Source of the DNA: Methanocorpusculum sp.
Lineage (GTDB): Archaea; Halobacteriota; Methanomicrobia; Methanomicrobiales; Methanocorpusculaceae
Direction: 5' to 3'
NCBI GenBank assembly: GCA_029987235.1
Contig: DALTWF010000004.1
Location: forward strand, 20,618 to 84,617
DNA: 64,000 nucleotides
Below, piece after piece: positions 25,360 to 33,783 of the stretch. The stretch's first letter is position 1. Each line of letters starts with the position of its first letter. Under the pieces are notes generated by a model. The model was not told the origin of the DNA. It worked only from the letters and a program-made list of their open reading frames with translations, and searched no databases. Position numbers and translations under genes: made by a program.

Positions 25360-27411
25360 TTAGATATCCGGTTTGATATCCATGTGCTTGCCGATTAAGG
25401 CAAGTTTTTCCTCAAACTCGACCATATTCTCCGGAACTAACGCATTGCGAAGGACTTCTTCAATTCTCGTAACCGGAATAATCTTCACCTGTTCTGCGTA
25501 CTTGTCTTCGATTAACACATCGGCAAGGTTGGACTGCGGAATAATGACCGTATGAATTCCTGCCTTAACTGCTGCTTCAATTTTGTAGGTTACACCGCCA
25601 ATAGGCAGCACATCGCCGCGAACCGATAGCGATCCGGTCATGGCAACATCCTGACGCACCGGGATGTTTTCAAGTGCACTGATAACAGCGGTTGCGACCG
25701 TAACTGAGGCCGAATCACCTTCAACACCATTATAGGTGCCGATAAACTGAACATGGATATCGAGGTGATTAATGTCAACACCGGAGAACTTCTTGATAAT
25801 CGCACTCACGTTTTTGATAGATTCACGTGCAATCGATTTTAACAGACCGGTTGCGATAACCTCACCTTTGTCGCGGGAGATTGCCGGCGTAACTTCGGCT
25901 GTAATCGGAAGAACCTGACCTGCATCGTTTCCAACAACCGCAAGACCGTTGACGTGACCGACTTTGTTTCCTTCGACAATGGTTAAATCATAATCCTTTG
26001 TGCGTTTTATGTATTCGTTAGAAACCTGGTCTTCGACAGAGCGTGCGATGTTTTTCGCGGAAACCACATGATTTACCGTGGTAATCTTATCGCCGGCCTG
26101 AATTGCAAGGTCACCTGCAACACGGACCAGACCGCCCAAATCACGCAGGTGCACGGTTAAATGACCTTTGTGACCTGCGCGCCTTCTTGCCTCGCGCAGA
26201 ATTTCAGAGACGGCAGACGGGTCAAACGGCGGAATCTTTCCATCGTTTTTAACCTCCTGCGCAACGAATCTGACGAGTTTCGCACGGTTTTCCGGAGTAT
26301 CGTCCATAACATCAGACATGTATACTTCGTAACCGTAACCTCTGATTCTGCTGCGCAGTGCCGGGTGCAGATACCGGACTGCGTCCTGGTTTCCTGCCGC
26401 AATCAGAATAAATCTACAGGGAACAGGTTCTGTTCTGACCATGGCGCCCGAAGAACGCTCGGACTGACCGGTAATCGCAAATTCGCCTTCCTGTAAAGCG
26501 GTAAGCAGGCTCTGCTGCGATGAAAGTTCCAGAGTGTTCATTTCATCAATGAATAAAACGCCGCGGTGCGCACGGTGGATTGCTCCTGCTTCGACACGGT
26601 CGTGTGCCGGGGTTTCAAGTCCGCCGGACTGGAACGGATCATGACGCACATCTCCTAACAAAGCACCCGCATGAGAACCGGTTGCGTCAATAAACGGCGC
26701 GGTGCTGTCCGGTTTGTTTGAGACAAGGAGTTTGGGTACAAGCGCATTGTCTTTGGGCATCATTGTCTTGAACATGAAGAACAGGAACAGGGCAATCAGC
26801 AGACCCATTATGAGTTGACCGGAAATAAAGGCGATTACAATGACACCGATAACAAGTACAATCATTAACGTATTCTTTGAGGATGCCTGTTTTTTCGCAT
26901 CTTCCTTGTGGCGGGCTACAATTTCTTTTCCGCGACCGGCAGGAACTACTCTGATAATCGGGTTATTATTGTCTTCGGGGTTTGGATAAGTCAAAATATC
27001 CTGCATTTCCTCTTTCGGAAGAAGTTCCGACATTGCCTTGGAAAGCATGGATTTACCTGTACCCGGGCTTCCAATCATCATCACGTGACGACGCTGGGTT
27101 GCAGCTTTTCTGATTACATCGACAGCATGTTCCTGACCAATAACCTGATTGATTAAATCAGGCGGGATTTCAATATCTGCAGTCGTGTTAAAGCGCACTC
27201 CGCCGAAAAGGTCGGCATCGAAGTCGTCCGATGCAAAATGTTCAGGTATCGGTTCTGCTTCAGGGGCTGGTGTTGTTTCTTCCGGCGCGCCAGGTAATAC
27301 TTCCTCCCGCGCAGGTTCCGCCGCTTCGGAAATGACTGGTGCATTCGGGTCTGTTTCAGGCCCTATTACAGCAGAGGAGGGTCTATTTTCAATTTTTTCA
27401 GGTTCTTCCAT
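25360..27411 (-). CDS. lonB: Membrane-bound ATP-dependent protease LonB
   Basis: The 683-residue archaeal Lon has an acidic, proline-rich N-terminal extension of about 60 residues, then the AAA+ module with Walker A MIGSPGTGKSMLS. Two transmembrane helices are inserted in the ATPase domain (LMIVLVIGVIVIAFISGQLI and MGLLIALFLFFMF). A C-terminal protease domain has the Ser-Lys dyad (EGDSASVTVATA and YKIEAAVKAGI). It degrades unfolded and membrane proteins. The ATG at 27411 (MEEPEKIE) is preferred to a GTG five codons earlier. A tataaac element lies about 35 nt upstream. Confidence 0.95.
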   Translation of the reverse strand: MEEPEKIENRPSSAVIGPETDPNAPVISEAAEPAREEVLPGAPEETTPAPEAEPIPEHFASDDFDADLFGGVRFNTTADIEIPPDLINQVIGQEHAVDVIRKAATQRRHVMMIGSPGTGKSMLSKAMSELLPKEEMQDILTYPNPEDNNNPIIRVVPAGRGKEIVARHKEDAKKQASSKNTLMIVLVIGVIVIAFISGQLIMGLLIALFLFFMFKTMMPKDNALVPKLLVSNKPDSTAPFIDATGSHAGALLGDVRHDPFQSGGLETPAHDRVEAGAIHRAHRGVLFIDEMNTLELSSQQSLLTALQEGEFAITGQSERSSGAMVRTEPVPCRFILIAAGNQDAVRYLHPALRSRIRGYGYEVYMSDVMDDTPENRAKLVRFVAQEVKNDGKIPPFDPSAVSEILREARRRAGHKGHLTVHLRDLGGLVRVAGDLAIQAGDKITTVNHVVSAKNIARSVEDQVSNEYIKRTKDYDLTIVEGNKVGHVNGLAVVGNDAGQVLPITAEVTPAISRDKGEVIATGLLKSIARESIKNVSAIIKKFSGVDINHLDIHVQFIGTYNGVEGDSASVTVATAVISALENIPVRQDVAMTGSLSVRGDVLPIGGVTYKIEAAVKAGIHTVIIPQSNLADVLIEDKYAEQVKIIPVTRIEEVLRNALVPENMVEFEEKLALIGKHMDIKPDI

Positions 27412-27503
27412 ACTATCGCAAATCACTTTGGAATGTAGTGTTTATACATTGTACTTAATTATGATTTAAGTACTTTCAGTTATAGATATGTAACTAGTTT
27501 CAT

Positions 27504-28349
27504 ATGAAGGTAGTATATACAGAAAAAAGTCAGGTACTTGCATCCCGTACCGCTCAGGCACTCGGCTGCAAGGTTGCAGAAGTAAAATACACGACGTTCC
27601 CCGATGGAGAACAGTATGTGAGAATTATGGATATGGAAGATGACATGGTCATTGTGGGAAGTACTGTTGATGCTGCTTCTGCAACGCAGGTTATGCTTCT
27701 TTTGGATGCATGCGAGGGACGCGATGTCACACTTGTTCTTCCGTACATGGGCTATGCACGTCAGGATAAGAAATTCAACGACGGCGAGCCGATTTCCGCA
27801 CGCGCAATGGCAAAGGCGCTGTCCGAAGGTGCATCCCGCGTATTTACGGTAAACATCCATGACAAGTCCGTATTAAACCATTTCAGATGTCCGGCAACCG
27901 ATTTATCTCTTGCACCCGAAATCGGCAGATACATTGCAGGAAGAAACTTAGGCAAAACCCTCATTTTATCCCCGGATGTCGGCGCATGGGAGTTTGCAAA
28001 AGCGGTTGCAGAGCCTTACGGTCTTGACTGCGACCATATGGATAAAACCAGACATTCCGGTTCCGAGGTCACTATGGCACCGAAACATCTTGATGCTGCA
28101 GGCAGAAACTGTGTCATTGTCGATGATATTATCGCAACCGGCGGTTCCGTTGCCCTTGCTGCATCCCGCTTAATGGAGCAGGGCGCGGCATCAGTCAGCG
28201 TTGCGGGTGTTCACGGTGTGTTTGCCTCCGGCGGTTATGTCAAGTTAATGAATGCAGGTCTTGCAGACATTGCAAACTCTGATACGATTGAGCGCGCATC
28301 AAGCAAATTCTCCGCGGCACAGATTATTGCAGACGCTGTCCGGAAATGA
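27504..28349 (+). CDS. prs: Ribose-phosphate diphosphokinase
   Basis: This enzyme makes PRPP from ribose 5-phosphate and ATP, feeding purine, histidine and tryptophan synthesis. The 281-residue protein is the compact archaeal form. Motifs are the TFPDGEQYVRI region, LPYMGYARQDKKFNDGEP, and the PRPP-binding loop CVIVDDIIATGGSVALA. It overlaps nob1 by 4 nt (ATGA). Confidence 0.96.
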   Translation: MKVVYTEKSQVLASRTAQALGCKVAEVKYTTFPDGEQYVRIMDMEDDMVIVGSTVDAASATQVMLLLDACEGRDVTLVLPYMGYARQDKKFNDGEPISARAMAKALSEGASRVFTVNIHDKSVLNHFRCPATDLSLAPEIGRYIAGRNLGKTLILSPDVGAWEFAKAVAEPYGLDCDHMDKTRHSGSEVTMAPKHLDAAGRNCVIVDDIIATGGSVALAASRLMEQGAASVSVAGVHGVFASGGYVKLMNAGLADIANSDTIERASSKFSAAQIIADAVRK

Positions 28350-28822
28350 AATTCATTCTGGACTCTTCTTTCTTTTTTGGCGATTATTCTCTTGACGGCG
28401 AATTATTCACCACACCTGAAGTTACTGAAGAACTCAAAGACCTAACGTCGAAAATGCGTTTTGAGGTTCTGACTGCGAATGGTTTGTGTGTTACCGAGGC
28501 AGAGCCGGATGATTTACTGAGGGTAACGAAAGCAGCGCTTGATTCAGGTGATGCGCGTGTTTTATCTGATACAGATTTGTCCGTTGTCGCTCTTGCGCTG
28601 ACATTAGACGGCACGGTTGTTTCGGATGATTTTGCAGTGCAGAATGTCTGCCGCCATCTGAAGGTGTCGTTTCAGTCGATTCTTCAGAAACGGGCAAAAA
28701 AACGGGTGTGGAAAAAGATTTGTTCAGGCTGCGGGGCGGTTATTCCTGATTCAGAAGAGGATTGTCCGGTTTGCGGGTGTGCTCCGGTGAAGAGAGGGAC
28801 TGAGCGCCCAAAGAAAAAGTAA
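28346..28822 (+). CDS. nob1: rRNA endonuclease Nob1 (PIN domain plus zinc ribbon)
   Basis: The 158-residue protein has an N-terminal PIN nuclease domain: acidic residues in FILDSSFFFGD, TPEVTEELKD, VLSDTDLSVVALAL and VVSDDFAVQNV. It ends in a zinc ribbon (CSGCGAV and CPVCGCAP). Nob1 cuts the 3' end of pre-16S rRNA late in small-subunit maturation. It is translationally coupled to prs. Confidence 0.92.
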   Translation: MKFILDSSFFFGDYSLDGELFTTPEVTEELKDLTSKMRFEVLTANGLCVTEAEPDDLLRVTKAALDSGDARVLSDTDLSVVALALTLDGTVVSDDFAVQNVCRHLKVSFQSILQKRAKKRVWKKICSGCGAVIPDSEEDCPVCGCAPVKRGTERPKKK

Positions 28823-28972
28823 TTACAACTCTTTTTCTGTTACACCATACTCCTTCATCATCTTTTCCGCCTTCCTCTTTGCAAAACAAGCCTCCTTTGC
28901 ATACACCGACCCCGAAAGCTTGCGATATTTTCTGATTTCCTCAAGTATTTTTTCATCAGTCATAGCAGCCAT
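28823..28972 (-). CDS. Small DUF2786-like protein
   Basis: A 49-residue reading frame starts MAAMTDEKILEEIRKYRKLS and ends KAEKMMKEYGVTEKEL. The helical pattern 'ILE-IRK-L...A...A-KLM-KYG+' resembles the short DUF2786 domain (two helices with a conserved YG turn). It lies tail-to-tail with nob1 with no gap, and promoter-like tttatagg lies upstream on the minus strand. A start at the second Met (28963) is possible. It is too short for routine gene calling; homology and codon pattern make it credible. Confidence 0.55.
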   Translation of the reverse strand: MAAMTDEKILEEIRKYRKLSGSVYAKEACFAKRKAEKMMKEYGVTEKEL

Positions 28973-29073
28973 ATCTGGTAAAACATATGGATTTTACAAC
29001 CCTATAAACTCTCTTCAGATATATTATAAACTCATATAGATAAGAATAAATTTGCCGCCGCTAATTGTATAGT

Positions 29074-29787
29074 ATGGCATCTGAAATAAAATCCCCGAGC
29101 GACCAGCCAACACTGTATGTATCAGGCAGAGGGCGCTCCCATACCGAACCCGACCGGTTCTCCATGCGCCTGACTGTAGGTCTTGAACATCCCGATGACG
29201 ATTTTATTTTTCACAAAGTCTCCTGCATTACCGAAGAACTCCTGACCGCGCTGAAATCCTGGGCAAAAGAAGGTGACTCGATACGCACCGAATCCTTTTC
29301 CAATCATCACTATGAATACAAGGAAAAAAGCGGCAAATGGCCTCATGGACAAATGATAACAATAGTCAGCTCCGCCATACGCGTAGACTCATCACGAACA
29401 GGCGAAGTCTCCTCCCTCATCAACCTTGCAAAAAAATCCGGCGCAACGTCTGTGTCAGATGTGAATTTCCGCCTCTCTGATGAACTAGCGCAGAAACAGC
29501 GCGGTATAGCCCTGTGTGAAGCAGTAAAGGCAGCCGAGTTTGACGCACAGACAACCGCAGAAGCAATGGGACTTGTTATTTCGCGTCCGCTCTCGATTCA
29601 TGTTGACAGAGACGAAGGACACTACTGCACCTTTTCGCGAAATATTGACTGCTGCTCGACCGCAACCGATGATGAAGCCGAAGCATTTATCGAATCAGGC
29701 GAAATTGCAACATCGGTCTGTGTTTCGATTGTGTACGGAATCGGTCAGTCATGCAACCGCACAATCCGTGATTATGTCGTTGAATAA
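29074..29787 (+). CDS. Cytoplasmic SIMPL (DUF541) domain protein
   Basis: The 237-residue protein has the SIMPL layout: LYVSGRGRSHTEPDRFSMRL, a helical region with KKSGATSVSDVNFRLSDELA, then QKQRGIALCEAVKAAEFDAQ, and a terminal SIVYGIG strand. Unlike the protein at 1017-1763 it has no signal peptide, so it probably stays in the cytoplasm. The ATG at 29074 was chosen; it follows tatagt, and an aataaatt element lies about 29 nt upstream. It overlaps the HIRAN gene by 14 nt. Confidence 0.8.
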   Translation: MASEIKSPSDQPTLYVSGRGRSHTEPDRFSMRLTVGLEHPDDDFIFHKVSCITEELLTALKSWAKEGDSIRTESFSNHHYEYKEKSGKWPHGQMITIVSSAIRVDSSRTGEVSSLINLAKKSGATSVSDVNFRLSDELAQKQRGIALCEAVKAAEFDAQTTAEAMGLVISRPLSIHVDRDEGHYCTFSRNIDCCSTATDDEAEAFIESGEIATSVCVSIVYGIGQSCNRTIRDYVVE

Positions 29788-30097
29788 AGACATAACCCTT
29801 GCCGAAACATATCTTGCGGGAACAACCCATATCTATAATTTTAATGCCGTAAAGCCTGCATTAACGCCCGGAACAAAACTTGTGCTCATCCGCGAACTTG
29901 CAAACGAATATGACGGCTGGGCAATCCGCGTGGAAACCGAAGACGGAAAAAAAGCAGGCTTTGTTCCGAGAACAATAAACGAAGTTCCTGCACGTCTGAT
30001 GGATGCAGGATTCGAGTTATACGGGGAAATAACCGGTTTCTTTTACGAAAACAGCTGGGAAAAAATCATCTTTGCAATCAGGATGAAAAAAGAATAA
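29774..30097 (+). CDS. Stand-alone HIRAN domain protein
   Basis: The 107-residue protein is nearly all HIRAN domain: YLAGTTHIYNF at the start, LVLIRELANEYDGWAIRVET in the middle (the 'L-RE--N-YD--AI-V' signature), GKKAGFVPRTINEV, and a C-terminal strand. HIRAN domains bind DNA ends and are usually attached to helicases such as HLTF or to nucleases; here there is no partner domain. Its 14-nt overlap with the SIMPL gene implies cotranslation. Confidence 0.72.
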   Translation: MSLNKDITLAETYLAGTTHIYNFNAVKPALTPGTKLVLIRELANEYDGWAIRVETEDGKKAGFVPRTINEVPARLMDAGFELYGEITGFFYENSWEKIIFAIRMKKE

Positions 30098-30102
30098 GGT
30101 TC

Positions 30103-30282
30103 TTATTCTTTCAGCATCAAAGCGCCTAATACTATTGCTCCAAGACCGATTAAAGCAAGAACAATACCGATACCGCCCATGAAGAACATGATAAACTCCG
30201 GCAGCCAGAACCAGATTAAAAATCCTCCGCCGATTAAGAGGAAAATACCGATAATTAATGTAATAAGACCTGTTTTATCCAT
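30103..30282 (-). CDS. Small two-helix membrane protein
   Basis: A 59-residue frame starts MDKTGLITLIIGIFLLIGGG and ends ALIGLGAIVLGALMLKE, giving two glycine-rich membrane helices joined by a short turn with WLPEF. The minus-strand ATG is preceded by tatagtat, as at other starts in this window. It is tail-to-tail with the HIRAN gene (5 nt apart). There is no recognised family; it is similar in size and style to the protein at 9491. Confidence 0.6.
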   Translation of the reverse strand: MDKTGLITLIIGIFLLIGGGFLIWFWLPEFIMFFMGGIGIVLALIGLGAIVLGALMLKE

Positions 30283-30336
30283 ATACTATATTCTGTGCTG
30301 AGATAATATAGGTTTTTGGATTCTGGAGAAAAAAGA

Positions 30337-30699
30337 TTATACGAGTTTCAACAGTTCTGCAACGGGCGCCTCAGACACAACCTCACCTGCATTTACAAAA
30401 ATCCTGCCCGGCTTCGTCTGATCAAAAATAATATGCGGCGTATCCTCATCACCGAAATACAGCCCGTACTTTTTGTTCCGTACGTAATCGCTTACCGAAT
30501 CACCCGAAACAACTGCGGAAATATCAAACCGGTCAAACTCAAGATCCTTTAAATTTTTCACATATTCAAGAACCTCAATATAAACACCATCTCCGCGCGG
30601 TTCGGTCTTTAATACAGAAAAAATCTGCATATAACTGTTTAAATCATCCCCGGTAAGTTCTTCTTTATGAATAAGATTCATCCTGAACACATCCTGCAT
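30337..30699 (-). CDS. Hypothetical protein, 120 residues
   Basis: This soluble alpha/beta protein (LNSYMQIFSVLKTEPRGDGV, KYGLYFGDEDTPHIIFDQ) has no motif that I recognise. Its acidic composition fits neighbouring cytoplasmic proteins. The ATG at 30699 or the Met six codons later could be the start. A small frame follows upstream on the same strand. Confidence 0.5.
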   Translation of the reverse strand: MQDVFRMNLIHKEELTGDDLNSYMQIFSVLKTEPRGDGVYIEVLEYVKNLKDLEFDRFDISAVVSGDSVSDYVRNKKYGLYFGDEDTPHIIFDQTKPGRIFVNAGEVVSEAPVAELLKLV

Positions 30700-30728
30700 A
30701 TATATGGGAAATAAAAGAATTTAAAGGT

Positions 30729-30851
30729 TTAATTTCCGGCAAGCATCTCTTCTGTCAGATCAACACGTTCCATACGGTAGTACATCGCAGCACCGATAAA
30801 CCAGAAACGTTTCGGCGTGAAACGAAGTTTGTACGTTCTTGACAAATACAT
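30729..30851 (-). CDS. Possible small basic protein, 40 residues
   Basis: A short frame reads MYLSRTYKLRFTPKRFWFIG, continues AAMYYRMERVDLTEEMLAGN and then stops. It starts basic and aromatic and ends acidic. It occupies an otherwise empty gap, and codon choices resemble neighbouring genes, but at this length chance cannot be excluded. Confidence 0.35.
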   Translation of the reverse strand: MYLSRTYKLRFTPKRFWFIGAAMYYRMERVDLTEEMLAGN

Positions 30852-30985
30852 ACCATATCATTCAACCCGCCGGATTATAAAACAGACATATTGCTTACTG
30901 CTGATTTAGACGCCCTTCCAATACACAGATTAAAATGTATGAAGAACACATTATTAAATTAGATATTGAACACACCTGCATACCC

Positions 30986-33358
30986 ATGACCGCCGAGAAC
31001 ATACCCGAAACTCCACAAGTGGCGACACAGAACAGGCAGTTTGAGACATTTGCGGAAAAGATTCTGGGAAAAGACCTTACTTCTCCCGGAACAGTAGAAG
31101 GTGCAATGGGGTCAAACCTTCTCTGGTTTATCCGATTCGTTGCAATAATTACTATTGTCCTCAATACCGTCTGGATGTTCCTGGATATGGGCACAAACGG
31201 CTCATTCAACATGTTTGCGCCTCTGCCTCTTTCAGCGCTTCTGATTCTTGATGCGGCATCGGTGTATATGATTGTGCTCTACTTCATCAAACCGAAGGGA
31301 GACTCAAAACTACTTATCTGGTCCATATTTATCTATTATACTCTGTTCCTCTACCTGATTGCAGCAGTTACCATTAACCGCAACATGCTTGTTGAGGCTG
31401 CCGGTGCGCAGTCCCAGTTTATAGGCGTCTACCTTGTTGTCTATAACATTATCATTCTCTGTATTCTGCCGATGTACCAGAGACGATTTTCAATAGCCCT
31501 CGGGGTAATTCTGTTTCTGATGCTCTTTATTCCCGGATTACCGTTTGTCCCCGGCAGTACAGCGTTTAACACCATTGAAACAACAATCATGATGTGTGCA
31601 TTCATCGTGACATATATCCTTGTCCGTGCAGTGCACCTGACAATGCATACAAATGCTGTAATGCTCAAGGAAAGCGGCATTAAACTCCTGCACGCATCCT
31701 ATATCGACCCCCTGACGCATCTTTTAAACCGCCGGGCACTCAACGAATATGTTGAATGGAATCGTACAACCAGCACATATAAGAAATTCGGCGTAATTAT
31801 CTACGATATCGACGACTTCAAAAAGTTCAATGATACTTACAGTCACGTCCTCGGTGACGAGGTACTGCTGCGTGTATCGCGCAGTGTTTTGCAGACGGCA
31901 GAAATCGAGCAGTATGTTTTCAGATACGGCGGCGAGGAGTTTATTATCATTTTACCTGATGCAGATGACGAAACGATGATAAAGTTCGGCAATAATATCA
32001 ATGAAGCCGTCAGAAACGCAGCAATCAAACGTGATGACATAACAATCGGTCACATCACGATTACAGCCGGATGCGCTTCTTATTCGTTCGCTGTCGAGAC
32101 GCTGAAAAACGATATTGTATCTGCTGCAGACAACCAGCTTTACATCGGAAAACGCAGCGGAAAGAACTGTACTGCCTGCTCCAATAAGATTTACAGAAAC
32201 GGCATCGAGGTTGTATCAATTTCTGCTGAAAAGAAATCTGCCGGCATAAAACCGGCAGCCGAGGAGAAAAACCTTGCTTTAATCGTTGATGACGTGGAAA
32301 TGAACCGCGAAATCTTATCCGACATCATATCAGAGAAATTCCAGGTTATTGAAGCAAAAGACGGCATTGAAGCTTTAGAGATGCTCGAAAAGTACGGCGG
32401 AAAAGTCGCTTTAGTGTTCCTTGATCTGGTTATGCCGCGTCTTGACGGATTCGGCGTGCTTTCCTACATGAAAGAGCACAATCTTACGAAAAAAGTACCG
32501 GTTTTCATTATCAGCGGCGATACCTCGTCAGAAGCCGAAATGCGCTGTCTTGATTTCGGCGTTGCGGATTTCGTCCCCAAACCGTTTAACGTTAAACTCC
32601 TGATGATGCGTGTTTCTAACGCAATTGAGCGGTTCGGCTACCGTGACCTGCTTGAAAACAAGGTGGTTGAGCAGATGGTCGAATTAAACGAGGCAAACAC
32701 CGCGCTCCTGCGTACAAATGAGTCAATCATTGAAATTGTGGGTGATCTGGTTGAGGCGCGCAGTATGGAGACCGGTCTGCATGTAAGAAGAATCAAAGGA
32801 TTTACCAGTACTCTTGCGCACATGGTTATGAAAAAATATCCGGGATACAATCTTACCGAGCACAAAATCGAGATTATGGTTTCGGTATGCGCTCTGCACG
32901 ATGTGGGTAAAATCATGATTTCCGATGCGATATTGAACAAACCCGGTCGGTTTACTCAGGACGAGTTTGAAATCATGAAAACGCATACAGTGCTCGGTTG
33001 CGAAATTATCGACAGCGCCCGCAATATGTGGGGTGAAGAGTATTACAAGACCGCATATGATATCTGCCGGTATCATCACGAGCGTGTAGACGGACGGGGC
33101 TATCCTGACGGGCTTAAAGGCGATGAAATCCCGATTTCCGCACAGATTGTATCTATTGCGGATGTGTACGATGCTTTAGTAACCGAACGTGTCTATAAGA
33201 AACCTTATTCATGTGAACAGGCATATAATATGATAATGAACGGCGAGTGCGGTGCGTTCTCGTCTGTTATCCTTGATTGCTTCACCGAGTGCCGCGGGGA
33301 GTTCGAGGAGTTGTCCAGCACCATTGTAGCAGCAAGATTTTCGAGAGTAAATCCATGA
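30986..33358 (+). CDS. Membrane GGDEF - receiver - HD-GYP signalling protein
   Basis: The protein is about 790 residues. It has six membrane helices (about 45-235) and a GGDEF domain with DPLTHLLNRRAL, VIIYDIDDFKKFNDTYSH and RYGGEEFIIIL. A receiver domain follows (LALIVDDVEMN, VFLDLVMPRLDG, PKPF). An HD-GYP domain ends it, with ALHDVGKIMISDAILNKPG and HHERVDGRGYPDGLKG. In bacteria these make and degrade cyclic di-GMP; the residues for both activities look intact. The RxxD inhibitory site before GGEEF is absent (E-x-x-Q). The ATG at 30986 is preferred because ttaaatta lies about 31 nt upstream; a longer start at 30935 is possible. It overlaps an Hpt gene by 4 nt. Confidence 0.88.
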   Translation: MTAENIPETPQVATQNRQFETFAEKILGKDLTSPGTVEGAMGSNLLWFIRFVAIITIVLNTVWMFLDMGTNGSFNMFAPLPLSALLILDAASVYMIVLYFIKPKGDSKLLIWSIFIYYTLFLYLIAAVTINRNMLVEAAGAQSQFIGVYLVVYNIIILCILPMYQRRFSIALGVILFLMLFIPGLPFVPGSTAFNTIETTIMMCAFIVTYILVRAVHLTMHTNAVMLKESGIKLLHASYIDPLTHLLNRRALNEYVEWNRTTSTYKKFGVIIYDIDDFKKFNDTYSHVLGDEVLLRVSRSVLQTAEIEQYVFRYGGEEFIIILPDADDETMIKFGNNINEAVRNAAIKRDDITIGHITITAGCASYSFAVETLKNDIVSAADNQLYIGKRSGKNCTACSNKIYRNGIEVVSISAEKKSAGIKPAAEEKNLALIVDDVEMNREILSDIISEKFQVIEAKDGIEALEMLEKYGGKVALVFLDLVMPRLDGFGVLSYMKEHNLTKKVPVFIISGDTSSEAEMRCLDFGVADFVPKPFNVKLLMMRVSNAIERFGYRDLLENKVVEQMVELNEANTALLRTNESIIEIVGDLVEARSMETGLHVRRIKGFTSTLAHMVMKKYPGYNLTEHKIEIMVSVCALHDVGKIMISDAILNKPGRFTQDEFEIMKTHTVLGCEIIDSARNMWGEEYYKTAYDICRYHHERVDGRGYPDGLKGDEIPISAQIVSIADVYDALVTERVYKKPYSCEQAYNMIMNGECGAFSSVILDCFTECRGEFEELSSTIVAARFSRVNP

Positions 33359-33711
33359 ACGTAAAAGAATTCTATACCACTATCGGCGGAGACTACGAAG
33401 GTGTCTTAAGCCGGATGATGAAAGACGAACGCATTGAAAAATACCTTGGCAAGTTTTTAGAAAGCCCGGACTATCAGTCAATGCACGATGCGATTGATGC
33501 AAAGAATTATGCGGATGCATTTCGTTTTACCCACAATCTGAAGGGTATTGCATTAAATCTTGGTCTGACAAAGTTTGCCGCTGTTTCAAGCGATTTATGC
33601 GAAACCATGCGCCCGGGTGTTGCACCGAAAGTAGATATCACCGGCATGCTTGCTGCTGTCGATGCAGAATATGCGCATCTTGTTGCCGAAATCAAGGCAG
33701 CAATGCAATAA
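33355..33711 (+). CDS. Hpt phosphotransfer protein
   Basis: The 118-residue helical protein has the histidine phosphotransfer signature FRFTHNLKGIALNLGLTKFA; the His of 'HNLKG' would carry the phosphate. Upstream helix RMMKDERIEKYLGKFLES also fits the Hpt four-helix bundle. Its ATG overlaps the stop of the GGDEF/receiver/HD-GYP gene, so the receiver there is the likely phosphate partner. The hybrid kinase at 58589 ends in a receiver and could be the source, but that is inference. Confidence 0.85.
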   Translation: MNVKEFYTTIGGDYEGVLSRMMKDERIEKYLGKFLESPDYQSMHDAIDAKNYADAFRFTHNLKGIALNLGLTKFAAVSSDLCETMRPGVAPKVDITGMLAAVDAEYAHLVAEIKAAMQ

Positions 33712-33748
33712 ATATCTTTTTTCACCTATAGTTCATAAAGAGCATTTT

Positions 33749-33758
33749 GATATATTTT
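33749..33758 (+). promoter_or_regulatory. TATA box of the adenylation-formyltransferase-carrier genes
   Basis: The sequence gatatatttt lies about 34 nt before the ATG at 33784. A short T-run after the Hpt gene (33716-33722) separates the two transcription units. Confidence 0.5.
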
Positions 33759-33783
33759 GAACAACCATTACTGAATACGATAC

